Shown here: one piece after another, positions 1-7,446 of the stretch | Layout of the letters: the number at the start of each line of letters is the position of its first letter | Numbering within the stretch: the stretch's first letter is position 1 | Assembly (NCBI GenBank): GCA_964462295.1 | Contig: CAYWXH010000056.1 | Location: 1-10,715 of the forward strand | Origin: JALVIU01 sp964462295 | GTDB taxonomy: Bacteria > Atribacterota > JALVIU01 | Direction: 5' to 3' | DNA length: 10,715 nt | Made by a program: the position numbers and the translations under genes | Notes under the pieces: generated by a model | Seen by the model: the letters and a program-made list of their open reading frames with translations, nothing else | Databases searched by the model: none | What the model was told of the DNA's origin: nothing

Positions 1-100
1 CGACGAAGCAATCTCTGGTACCCAGGGACAATATGTATGGGAATGAGGGAACCCCAAAAGAGAGATTGCCACGCCTCCTTGCAGGGCCTCGAAATGACAA
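1..100. repeat. REP-like intergenic palindrome, truncated at the window edge
   Basis: The nonamer gcaatctct at 8-16 is the exact reverse complement of agagattgc at 61-69. The right arm continues as agattgccacgcctcc and ends ctcgaaatgaca at 88-99. The left arm (cgacgaagcaatctct) resembles the variant end of the same class and runs off the window. About 44 bases separate the arms. From memory, palindromes with gcaatctc/gagattgc and a tcgcaatgaca terminus recur as dispersed intergenic repeats in several bacterial phyla. The arms do not match perfectly beyond the core, so it looks like a decayed or chimeric copy. No ORF lies in it. Confidence 0.6.
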
Positions 101-279
101 GATAGGAAAAGTGCTCGCAATAACAAAGAAAAATGAATGATCGCAACAATAGAACGAGAAATACCTTGAAATAATGAAAGAAAAACAATGTAAATTTTCA
201 GAGAATTAAAATATAAGAGAGATTTAGGTTTCATACTGGTTTCCACAGTAATTTGACTCCATCCAACCTATGATAGCTC
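101..279. other. AT-rich gene-free stretch upstream of the Hpt/kinase operon
   Basis: No ORF with a ribosome binding site and no RNA gene is visible. The only structure is two degenerate echoes of the palindrome terminus (ctcgcaataacaa from 114, atcgcaacaa from 140), spaced 26 bp from each other and from the ctcgaaatgacaa at 88. The rest appears to be decayed intergenic DNA leading into the promoter at 280. Confidence 0.4.
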
Positions 280-308
280 TTGACAAAAAGAAAAAGTTTT
301 GTTAATCT
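280..308 (+). promoter_or_regulatory. Sigma-70 type promoter with extended -10, for the Hpt/kinase operon
   Basis: A perfect -35 box TTGACA at 280-285 is followed by exactly 17 bp and TAATCT at 303-308. TG at 300-301 gives an extended -10 (TGTTAATCT). The -10 hexamer itself is weak (3/6). The predicted transcription start, about 315, lies almost on the ATG at 317, so the first message would have essentially no leader. The same layout (TTGAC, 17 bp, TGn) occurs in the two promoters near 9500, which raises confidence. Confidence 0.5.
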
Positions 309-316
309 TTAATAAA

Positions 317-883
317 ATGGAAAAGTGGAAAGATCTTGTAAAAAAATTAGAAAAAAATATCTTAAAATTGGAAATAGAACCTGAGTCTGGTATAATCTCT
401 GAAATTTTTGAGCTATTACAAACCTTCCTCTATCTTGAAATACCTCAGGAAAAAGAGATTCTTATCAAACAGCTAAAAATCCTCATAGAAGAGATAAAAA
501 AAGAAGAAATTCCTTTAAATAAAGAAAGTATACACACCTTAAGCCTGATTGTTAGAAGGCTTCAAACAAATGAAGAAGAAAAACTCTTTGAAGAGGATGA
601 TAAGCTATCCCTTATGAAGGAATTTTTTATAGAAGCTACGAGCCTAATTGAGGACATAGTAAATCAAAAAGGGGATATCTCCTCTCTATTACACAGGTTG
701 AAAGGCACATTAGGTATATATATAAGCCTATCCAACGGAGAAAATAAGAATAAGGGAAAAGTATTTCTTGAAAAGATTAAAGAACTTGAAAAAAAGGCAA
801 AAGAGGGTAGCCTTACAGAAAAAGAAATTAAAGAGATAAAAAGGTTATTTGACTTATTAAAGGAGAGTTATGGAAAAATTTGA
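317..883 (+). CDS. Hpt (histidine phosphotransfer) domain protein
   Basis: This 188-residue, entirely helical and soluble protein has a C-terminal Hpt module at about residues 98-185. The signature HRLKGTLGIY places the phosphorylatable His at H126, preceded by the helix around FFIEATSLIEDI that is typical of Hpt domains. Residues 1-95 form a charged helical region without a recognised motif, possibly a docking or degenerate bundle. In the family, Hpt proteins carry phosphate between the receiver of a hybrid kinase and a downstream response regulator. The next gene is exactly such a hybrid kinase, and the two overlap by 14 bp, so they very likely work together. I chose ATG 317; an in-frame TTG at 299 lies inside the promoter. 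No Shine-Dalgarno precedes either start, fitting a leaderless first gene. The output regulator is not in the window. Confidence is high for Hpt, low for the N-terminal role. Confidence 0.8.
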   Translation: MEKWKDLVKKLEKNILKLEIEPESGIISEIFELLQTFLYLEIPQEKEILIKQLKILIEEIKKEEIPLNKESIHTLSLIVRRLQTNEEEKLFEEDDKLSLMKEFFIEATSLIEDIVNQKGDISSLLHRLKGTLGIYISLSNGENKNKGKVFLEKIKELEKKAKEGSLTEKEIKEIKRLFDLLKESYGKI

Positions 884-3464
884 AAAATTACCATACCCTA
901 TAATGATAATTTCTAATGGAAAAATAACCTACATTAATAAACCTTTTAGCATTCTCTTTGGTTACAAAGAAGATGAAATTTTAGGAAAAGAATATAAAGA
1001 AATAATGAATAAAGAAATTCGTCCTAAGGAAAGTTATGCAGACACAGGCTATTTTTACACAAAAGATGGGAACAAAAGATTTTACTCTTTCTCCATAACC
1101 CCAATAAAAGATGATCTATTTGCCATAGAATTAAAGGGTTTAAATCTTGCACAAAAGATATTAGAATCAACTCGAAAAAAATTATATGTATGGAAAAGAG
1201 AAGAAATAATTGATTCCATATCCAAAAGTATAATAGATGAGACAAGTATTGAAAGGATAAGGGTCTATTTGGCAAAAGATAAAAAACTTGAAGAACTCAT
1301 ACCCTTATATGAATTTAGTAAAGGAGAAGGTAGGTGGGAAGAGAATTTCTCCCTTAACAATCTTCCCGCCTATAATTGCAAAGATTTTCCTGAGTACTGG
1401 AGCTATACAGAGATTCAAAAAGAAAATATACCTAATGGGCTTAGAGAATATATAGAGAGGGATAAGATATCATCACTTATCTCTAAAGTAATCTGCATAA
1501 ACCACAGAACACTTTATATATTATCTTATGAAAGCAAAAACAAAGATATAAAAATCTCTTCCCTGGAAATAAACCTCCTTATATATATAGAAGAGATCAT
1601 AAGAGAAATACTTTATGAAAAATTAGAAGAGTTATATGAAAAAAATCTTAAAATTTTTAGAAAAAAATTATTAAGTCTTACCTCAAGAGAAGAGCTTACA
1701 AAACTTCTTTCCCACTATCTACCTATAAAATACGATAAGTTAATAATGGGATTTTCTTGGGAAGAAAAAGATAATATTGGCATTCTCATTACAGATGATG
1801 GTAAAGATGTCAAAAAAACTACTTTTCCTATCACAAAAAAAGCTATATTTGAAAAAATATTGATATCTCAGAGTGAGCATATAGAAAAGATAACTTATGG
1901 TATCTTAGATAAGGAAGATCTAAAAAAATTAGGAGAACTTGAAGAAAAATTAAAAATCCAGGATATAAGTTCTACTATCTTTGTTTACTTAAAAGAAAAC
2001 GGGGTACCTGATAATTTTATCGGGCTTTTAAAGACAGAAAAAGAATACTATGTTCAAAATGATCTTGATATAGTTAATCCATTTGTAGAAGAAGCACTCC
2101 TTGCCCTTCAGAAATTTACCATAATGGAAGAGGCAAAAATGGAGAAAACAAGGGCGGAGAACGCCTTAAAGATTCAAAAATTCTTTCTTGAGCGTATATC
2201 CCATGAATTCCGCACACCAATAACTGGTATTTTAGGTTTTTCCGACCTTCTCTCTGAAAATGTAAAATCCCTCGAAGAGAAAGAGTATCTAAGTGCAATC
2301 AGAGAATCTACACTAAGACTTTTAAGTCTTGTAGACAAATTGTTACTCCTTGCAAGGCTTGAAGCAGGGTATTTTACTATAAGGGAGACTGCTTTTACCT
2401 TAGATGAACTTAAGATGTGGTTAAAGGATGAGGTGGAAAAAACTATAAAACATAATCTTACCTATATGATAAATATACCTCACTATCCACACTCCCTTAT
2501 TGGAGACCTTGATAAAATAAAAATTATATTTAAAGAACTTATAGAAAATGCCATAAAATTTACAAATGAAGGGAGAATAGACATAATAGCAGAAGTTATA
2601 AAAGAAGGGGCAGAAGAGGCAGAAATAAGGTTTTCCATAAGAGACACAGGTGTAGGTATTGCAGAAGATAAGGTGAAATATATATTTTCAAACTTTGCAC
2701 AAGAGGAAGAGGATACAGCAAGGTCTTATGAAGGCATGGGACTTGGGCTATCTATTGCAAAAAAAATAATAGAAAACATGGGTGGGTTGATATGGGTAGA
2801 AAGCAATAAAGACAAAGGTTCCACCTTTTATTTCCAATTAAAAATAAAAAGAGAATTAAGAGATAAATTTTTTAAAGATTTAAGAGTGTTTATTGATTCA
2901 AAAGATGAGCTTGTCTTTTCCCTCCTAAAGATATACATACTTTCTCTAAATGCTGCCCTCGTACTTTCCGAAGAAGGTTATGATATAAAAATAGAAGATA
3001 AAGACATAGTATTACCTATATCAAAAAAAGATGTAAAATATATTCTGTATGAAAAGTTTCCTAATAAAGAAAATAGTAAAATAGAAAAAAAAGATAGAGA
3101 GATAAGAGTTCTTATTGCAGAAGATAATCCCCTAAATTATAAGTATGCAAAAAAGATTATGGAAAATATGGGGTTTATAGTGGAGAATGCCAAAACAGGA
3201 AGAGAAGCAGTAGACATGGCTAAAGAAAAAGAATATAATATTATATTTATGGATATTCAAATGCCTGTTCTTGATGGTATAGAGGCTACAAAGATAATAA
3301 GAGAGACAAATAAAGAAATCCCTATAATTGCACTTACTGCAGCAGCCGTAGAGGAAGTCGAAAAAGAGGCAAGAGAAGCAGGAATAAATGAGTACATCAC
3401 AAAACCTTTTACAAAAGAAAAAATTATAGAAATAGTAGATAGGTATATTAATAAAAATGGATAA
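870..3464 (+). CDS. Cytoplasmic hybrid sensor histidine kinase (PAS-GAF-GAF-HisKA-HATPase-REC)
   Basis: This 864-residue protein has no membrane segment, so it senses an internal signal. Domains in order are PAS (about 5-90, with the motif NGKITYINKPF), two GAF-like regions (about 100-250 and 260-415, by fold pattern only), HisKA with H-box HEFRTP (phospho-acceptor H445), and HATPase (N-box ELIENAIKF with N560, G1 DTGVGI from D592, G2 GMGLGLSIAKK from G622). A short region at 665-735 follows, resembling a receiver that has lost its Asp. The C-terminal receiver (745-862) is intact: E751/D752, phospho-Asp D795 in FMDIQMP, T823 and K845. Family logic predicts His445 to Asp795 transfer, then on to the Hpt protein encoded just upstream. 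Start ATG 870 has AGGAG at 861-865 and overlaps the Hpt gene, implying translational coupling. The ligand is unknown, and no GGDEF or DNA-binding output is attached. Confidence 0.93.
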   Translation: MEKFEKLPYPIMIISNGKITYINKPFSILFGYKEDEILGKEYKEIMNKEIRPKESYADTGYFYTKDGNKRFYSFSITPIKDDLFAIELKGLNLAQKILESTRKKLYVWKREEIIDSISKSIIDETSIERIRVYLAKDKKLEELIPLYEFSKGEGRWEENFSLNNLPAYNCKDFPEYWSYTEIQKENIPNGLREYIERDKISSLISKVICINHRTLYILSYESKNKDIKISSLEINLLIYIEEIIREILYEKLEELYEKNLKIFRKKLLSLTSREELTKLLSHYLPIKYDKLIMGFSWEEKDNIGILITDDGKDVKKTTFPITKKAIFEKILISQSEHIEKITYGILDKEDLKKLGELEEKLKIQDISSTIFVYLKENGVPDNFIGLLKTEKEYYVQNDLDIVNPFVEEALLALQKFTIMEEAKMEKTRAENALKIQKFFLERISHEFRTPITGILGFSDLLSENVKSLEEKEYLSAIRESTLRLLSLVDKLLLLARLEAGYFTIRETAFTLDELKMWLKDEVEKTIKHNLTYMINIPHYPHSLIGDLDKIKIIFKELIENAIKFTNEGRIDIIAEVIKEGAEEAEIRFSIRDTGVGIAEDKVKYIFSNFAQEEEDTARSYEGMGLGLSIAKKIIENMGGLIWVESNKDKGSTFYFQLKIKRELRDKFFKDLRVFIDSKDELVFSLLKIYILSLNAALVLSEEGYDIKIEDKDIVLPISKKDVKYILYEKFPNKENSKIEKKDREIRVLIAEDNPLNYKYAKKIMENMGFIVENAKTGREAVDMAKEKEYNIIFMDIQMPVLDGIEATKIIRETNKEIPIIALTAAAVEEVEKEAREAGINEYITKPFTKEKIIEIVDRYINKNG

Positions 3465-3915
3465 AAGGATCTATCCAAAAAGCCCTATTGTAGGAGTAGG
3501 AGTAATAATTTTTAACAAAAAAGGCGAAATTCTTCTTATAAAAAGAAATAAACCACCCTTCAAAGGATATATGAGCATCCCAGGCGGAAAAGTAGAATTG
3601 GGAGAGACCTTAAAAGATGCAGCAAAGAGAGAGGTAAAAGAGGAATGTGGTATAAATGTAAGGGTAATGGACCTTATATATATAGCAGAAAATATTCAAA
3701 AAGATAAAGAAGGTAAGGTGAAATATCACTATGTGCTTCTTGACTTCTGGGGGATTACCGAGAATCAAGAAGTAATACCTCAAGAGGAAGAGATCGGAGA
3801 TTGGGCCTGGGTAAAAAAAGAGGAGCTAGAAAAATATACACTATGGGAAAAGACTCTGGAACTTATTGAAAAAGGTTATAAGGAATACAGAAACTATATA
3901 CAAAAGGAAAATTGA
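3457..3915 (+). CDS. Nudix hydrolase (MutT/ADP-ribose pyrophosphatase-like)
   Basis: This 152-residue single-domain protein has a complete Nudix box from G44 to I66: G-x5-E50-x7-R58-E59-V-x-E62-E63-C-G-I. The E59/E62/E63 cluster is the Mg2+-binding catalytic helix that cleaves nucleoside diphosphates linked to another moiety. The N-terminal strands (IVGVGVIIFNKKGEILLIKR) and the IPGGKVE approach to the box are standard. Substrate cannot be read from sequence; ADP-ribose, oxidised dNTPs or other NDP derivatives are all possible, and the length fits general housecleaning Nudix enzymes. The ATG overlaps the kinase stop by 8 bp, with only a weak ribosome binding site, so it probably depends on translational coupling. 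Its place in a signalling/transport operon may simply reflect dense packing rather than a shared pathway. Confidence 0.93.
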   Translation: MDKRIYPKSPIVGVGVIIFNKKGEILLIKRNKPPFKGYMSIPGGKVELGETLKDAAKREVKEECGINVRVMDLIYIAENIQKDKEGKVKYHYVLLDFWGITENQEVIPQEEEIGDWAWVKKEELEKYTLWEKTLELIEKGYKEYRNYIQKEN

Positions 3916-4634
3916 TGATTATAGAAATACGAAATGTACATAAATTTATAAAGAAAAAACATATATTAAAAGGGGTATCTTTCTCTGTAGAAAAGGGGGA
4001 TTTATTCGGTTTTTTAGGACCAAATGGTGCAGGAAAAACAACAACTATATCCATAATGACTGGGATGATGAAGCCAAATGAAGGGGATGTCTATATAGCT
4101 GGTGCAAAACCTGGAGAAGAAAGGGCTATAAAATCAGTAGGGTATCTTCCTGAAAATTTCTCTCCCCCTATAGGTCTTAGAGTTTACGAATTCTTAGAAT
4201 ACATGCAAGGACTTTCTTCTTCTAAAGATAGTTGGATAAAACTTCCTGAATTATTGAGATTGGTGGAGTTAGATACAGCATATAATAAGATGATTGGTAG
4301 CTTATCTAAAGGGATGTTGCAAAGACTTGGCATAGCACAGGCACTTGTAGGAAATCCTAGTGTTCTTATATTGGATGAACCCCTATCAGGGCTTGACCCT
4401 ATTGGAAGAAAGATAGTCAAAAGGGTTATGCTCAATCTTACAGAAATGGAAAAAACCGTATTTTTTAGCTCTCATATACTTCAAGATGTAGAAGACCTAT
4501 GTATAAGCCTTGCACTTATTCATAAAGGTAGTATCATATTCTCAGGGGGCGTAGAAGAATTCAAACTCCTCTACAGTGGAGTAAGTCTTGAAGAGGCATT
4601 TTTTAATTCTATAAAAGAGGATATATCAGAATGA
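3915..4634 (+). CDS. ABC transporter ATP-binding protein (ABC-2 exporter type)
   Basis: This 239-residue nucleotide-binding subunit carries Walker A GPNGAGKTT (G35-T43), a Q-loop region YLPEN in which Glu81 stands where Gln is usual, signature LSKGM (130-134, a variant of LSGGQ), Walker B LILDEP (151-156), D-loop SGLDP and switch His187 in SSHIL. The Q-to-E and LSKGM variants are common in the CcmA/NatA-like group that pairs with ABC-2 permeases. It would hydrolyse ATP at the inner face of the membrane to drive the permease encoded next. I chose ATG 3915, which overlaps the Nudix stop by one base (TGATG), with AGGA at 3905-3908 at good spacing; the in-frame TTG at 3912 sits closer to that site and is less likely. 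Substrate is unknown. Confidence 0.93.
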   Translation: MIIEIRNVHKFIKKKHILKGVSFSVEKGDLFGFLGPNGAGKTTTISIMTGMMKPNEGDVYIAGAKPGEERAIKSVGYLPENFSPPIGLRVYEFLEYMQGLSSSKDSWIKLPELLRLVELDTAYNKMIGSLSKGMLQRLGIAQALVGNPSVLILDEPLSGLDPIGRKIVKRVMLNLTEMEKTVFFSSHILQDVEDLCISLALIHKGSIIFSGGVEEFKLLYSGVSLEEAFFNSIKEDISE

Positions 4635-5401
4635 AACAGATAAAGTATATTGGAAAATATACAGTACTAGAAGGGGTAAGGGATAAAATTTTATATGTCT
4701 CACTTTTTATAATTATTGCACTCATTATTTTTTCATTTTATCTTTCTCTACTTACCCTTACATCACCTGATATTGCATTTTTGTCTTTTTCCTTTTACTT
4801 TCTAAAGGCATTTTCTATTTTGGCACTTACCTTTCTTACGGTATTTCAACTATACAAGGATAAAAGAAAGAGGGCATATGAGATAGTACTTACAAAACTA
4901 TACAATAAGGCTTACTATATATGGGGGAAATTTATAGGTTACAACATACTCTATCTTATTACAGTATCTATTGTTAGCCTATTTATTTTTCTTATCGTAT
5001 ATATATTATGGAATGAGATCATGCTTAAGATATTTATCTATCCCCTTATTCTTTCTGAACAGTTTTTTATACTCTCAGCCATAATCTTTTTACTCTATCT
5101 TATATTTACATCTCCTACCCTTACTATCATCTCCTCTCTTGCCATATTTTTTGCATCTCATTTCTCTTTAGATTTTTATCTATTTACAGTAAAGACTGCA
5201 AAAGGCCTTTCAAAATATATCTATATACTTCTATACTATCTATTTCCCAATATGGAGCTATTTTCTCTGGAGAAAAACATTATTCATAACTTAACACTTA
5301 CCCCCCTCAACTTCACTAATCTATTAAGCTACAGTATTGCTTATGGGATTCTCATCTCTTTTATAAGTGGATTGATTTTTAATAACAAGAGAGATTTCTG
5401 A
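4631..5401 (+). CDS. ABC-2 type transporter permease subunit
   Basis: This 256-residue integral membrane protein has about six hydrophobic segments, at roughly residues 20-42, 47-74, 101-127, 137-160, 161-185 and 232-252. A basic loop (KDKRKRAYE, around 77-84) follows the second segment, where the family contacts its ATPase. The ATG overlaps the ATPase stop in an ATGA junction, and the pairing with a NatA/CcmA-like ATPase identifies it as the transmembrane half of an ABC-2 exporter. No sequence motif indicates the cargo. Such small ABC-2 pairs move lipids, polysaccharides, peptides, Na+ or drugs, or aid extracytoplasmic assembly (Gld/Nos type). The following gene, a periplasm-facing TPR-like protein coupled by a one-base overlap, suggests the exporter works with an accessory protein outside the membrane. 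Confidence 0.85.
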   Translation: MKQIKYIGKYTVLEGVRDKILYVSLFIIIALIIFSFYLSLLTLTSPDIAFLSFSFYFLKAFSILALTFLTVFQLYKDKRKRAYEIVLTKLYNKAYYIWGKFIGYNILYLITVSIVSLFIFLIVYILWNEIMLKIFIYPLILSEQFFILSAIIFLLYLIFTSPTLTIISSLAIFFASHFSLDFYLFTVKTAKGLSKYIYILLYYLFPNMELFSLEKNIIHNLTLTPLNFTNLLSYSIAYGILISFISGLIFNNKRDF

Positions 5402-6210
5402 TGAAAACTAGAAAGTTAAGCACGATAATTATAGTCTTTTTATTAGCAATCCTTGGATTTATCTATATAAAAAGCGAAAAAGCACTTACAAACCTGTATA
5501 AAGAAAAAGAAGTAGAACCACTATTTTTACCAATTTCAATGCTTGATGTAGCTTTTCTCAAAAATAGGCCTGCCATATCCGAATTTTATCTTATTAGTGC
5601 AATAATGCATTTTGTCTCTGAAAATAGGGATACAGAATTTATAGCAAAGGAACTCTACTTAGGGTACAAGGCTGATCCATATATAAAAGAGACTGTCTTT
5701 TTTCTTGGAAATGTACTTCCTATAAAAAAGGAAGACATAGAGATTGCAAATAGATATCTTCGCCTTGCTGCATCATATGGCATAGACTGGCACATCTTCT
5801 TATATATGGGCTATAACTTTTTATTCAACCTTAAAGAATACGAAAAGGCAGCAAGATTTTTTTACATAGCATCTAAATTGCCTGGGGCAAAACCGTATGT
5901 CCAGAGTATGCTCATCATGGCATATTATAGAAAAAATGACATAAGAGGTGCCCTACTTTATCTCACAGCACTTTATAAAGAGACTGAAAATCCAGCCCGA
6001 AAGAAGCTTATTCTAAAAAAAATAGAGTGGCTTCAAAATATAATAGAATTAAATGAACAAGTAAAATTATTTTACAAAAAAGAAGGTAGATATCCCAAAA
6101 ACCTAAAGGAGATGGTAGATAAGGGATACATTCAAGAAATTCCAAAAGACCCCTTTGGAAGGGGTTATTATTTCGACAAAAAGGCAAAAATAGTAAAAAG
6201 TAAATGGTAA
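5401..6210 (+). CDS. Membrane-anchored TPR-like protein with pseudopilin-like C-terminal module
   Basis: This 269-residue protein begins with a basic MKTRK stretch and one hydrophobic segment (about 7-23) without a lipobox, so it is probably an inner-membrane signal anchor with the rest outside. Residues about 55-200 are paired amphipathic helices; 112-160 (ANRYLRLAASYG ... EYEKAARFFYIASK) and 168-195 read as TPR-like repeats. Residues 213-262 form a distinct module (LFYKKEGRYPKNLKEMVDKG, then IPKDPFGRGYYFD). This resembles the C-terminal part of GspG-type pseudopilins and similar tails on TPR proteins. The ATG overlaps the permease stop by one base (TGATG), so it is likely an accessory subunit of the exporter. 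The function is not known, and the module resemblance is by pattern, not by alignment. Confidence 0.7.
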   Translation: MKTRKLSTIIIVFLLAILGFIYIKSEKALTNLYKEKEVEPLFLPISMLDVAFLKNRPAISEFYLISAIMHFVSENRDTEFIAKELYLGYKADPYIKETVFFLGNVLPIKKEDIEIANRYLRLAASYGIDWHIFLYMGYNFLFNLKEYEKAARFFYIASKLPGAKPYVQSMLIMAYYRKNDIRGALLYLTALYKETENPARKKLILKKIEWLQNIIELNEQVKLFYKKEGRYPKNLKEMVDKGYIQEIPKDPFGRGYYFDKKAKIVKSKW

Positions 6211-6220
6211 GGAGGGTTCT

Positions 6221-7444
6221 ATGGGCAAAGAAATTATAATTCACGCAGTACCCTTATTTGATGGAAGAAAGATAAGTGGAGATAGATATATTGTAATAGA
6301 AGATGAAACTATCTCAGAGGTAAGGGAAACATACACACCATACACCTATGAAGGATTTGTAACACCTGCATTTATCGATGCACACTCTCATATAGGAATG
6401 GTAAGGTATGGTGAACCAGAGGCAGAGGAAGAGGGGAATGATATAAGTGGACAGATACTCCCAACAAATAATCCCCTAAACAGCATATACTTTGATGATA
6501 AGGCCTTTGAAGAGGCGGTAGATTTTGGGGTATTGTACAGTTGCATAGTGCCGGGAAGTGGAAACCTTCTTGGGGGAAAAGCTATCATAATAAAAAACTT
6601 TGGGAAAAATAGAAATGATGCATTTTTAAAGCACTATGGATATAAAATGGCACTTGGCTATAATCCCCGCTCTACTACCGAATGGAAAGGAGATAGACCA
6701 AATACACGTATGGGAATCTATACCTTACTTGAAAAGAGATTTGAAGAGAGCCTATTAAAGAGGGAAAGAGAGAAGTTAAAACTTGAAAAAACACTACTAG
6801 AACTTGAAAGAAAACTACGGGATGAAGAAATAACCCAAACAGAGTACGAAAGGGAGAAAGAGTTTGCCCATAAGGAATATGAATTGGAATTTGATGAGGA
6901 AGAACGGGCTATTCTCGAACTCTTGGATGGCAAAAAAATGGCAAAAGTTCATGTACATAAAGCAGATGATGCACTATATCTTATAGAGCTTGTAAAAAAA
7001 TACAACTTAAAGGTTACAGCTGACCACCTATGTGATATAAAAGACATTGATATATTTAAAGAACTAAAAGAAAACGATATACCTATAGTATATGGGCCCC
7101 TGGGTACACTTCCATATAAAGTAGAGCTTAAAAATGAGTCATATAAAAATATACGAAAACTTATAGATTCAGATGCATTTTATGGTCTTATGACAGACCA
7201 TCCTGTAGTGATTACACCTCAGCTAAGGTTTGAACTTGCATACTTTCTCATTCAGGGCATGAAGGAAGAAGAGGCCTTATCTATAATCACATACAAAAAT
7301 GCAAAGATCCTCGGTATAGATGATAAACTTGGCACTATTGACTCTGGAAAAACTGCAAGTATAGTTGTATGGAATGAAAATCCTTTAAAACTCTCTGCAT
7401 ACCCAAAAGTGGTGATAGCAGAAGGAAAGGTGGTAAGGGGTTAA
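6221..7444 (+). CDS. Imidazolonepropionase-like metal-dependent amidohydrolase
   Basis: This 407-residue protein has the composite amidohydrolase layout: an N-terminal beta strand section, the barrel metal motif DAHSHIGM (H55, H57), VHVHKADD (H246 as likely ligand), ADHLCD (H269) and TDHPV with the catalytic Asp D326, then the closing beta domain LGTIDSGKTASIVVW. The HSHIG and TDHPV forms and the HxHxADD strand point to the HutI-related COG1228 group, cyclic amide hydrolases acting in the cytoplasm. Real substrates are largely unassigned. Residues about 168-238 are a strongly charged helical stretch, longer than I expect at that point, and may form a coiled-coil arm. ATG 6221 has a strong GGAGG at 6211-6215. 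It lies 10 bp after the TPR gene and 2 bp before the ThiF-like gene. No other histidine degradation gene is present, so a hutI role is unlikely. Confidence 0.88.
   Translation: MGKEIIIHAVPLFDGRKISGDRYIVIEDETISEVRETYTPYTYEGFVTPAFIDAHSHIGMVRYGEPEAEEEGNDISGQILPTNNPLNSIYFDDKAFEEAVDFGVLYSCIVPGSGNLLGGKAIIIKNFGKNRNDAFLKHYGYKMALGYNPRSTTEWKGDRPNTRMGIYTLLEKRFEESLLKREREKLKLEKTLLELERKLRDEEITQTEYEREKEFAHKEYELEFDEEERAILELLDGKKMAKVHVHKADDALYLIELVKKYNLKVTADHLCDIKDIDIFKELKENDIPIVYGPLGTLPYKVELKNESYKNIRKLIDSDAFYGLMTDHPVVITPQLRFELAYFLIQGMKEEEALSIITYKNAKILGIDDKLGTIDSGKTASIVVWNENPLKLSAYPKVVIAEGKVVRG
7436..7440 (+). promoter_or_regulatory. Ribosome binding site that fixes a TTG start for the ThiF-like gene
   Basis: AGGGG at 7436-7440, inside the last codons of the amidohydrolase gene, lies six bases before TTG 7447. 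No in-frame ATG exists until well inside the conserved ATP-binding domain, and the family's N-terminal pattern (ERFERQIKLIGREGQKKL) begins five residues after this TTG. The start is therefore TTG. Confidence 0.65.
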
Positions 7445-7446
7445 CT

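Noticed and set aside
229..262. gtttcatactggtttccaca region as a CRISPR repeat remnant
   Set aside because: It occurs once only, has no spacer-repeat periodicity and no cas gene is nearby.
299..316. TTG at 299 as start of the Hpt gene
   Set aside because: It lies within the spacer of the promoter, before the predicted transcription start, and has no ribosome binding site. ATG 317 is preferred.
3912..3914. TTG at 3912 as start of the ABC ATPase
   Set aside because: ATG 3915 follows immediately, with better spacing to AGGA at 3905-3908 and a normal TGATG overlap with the Nudix stop.
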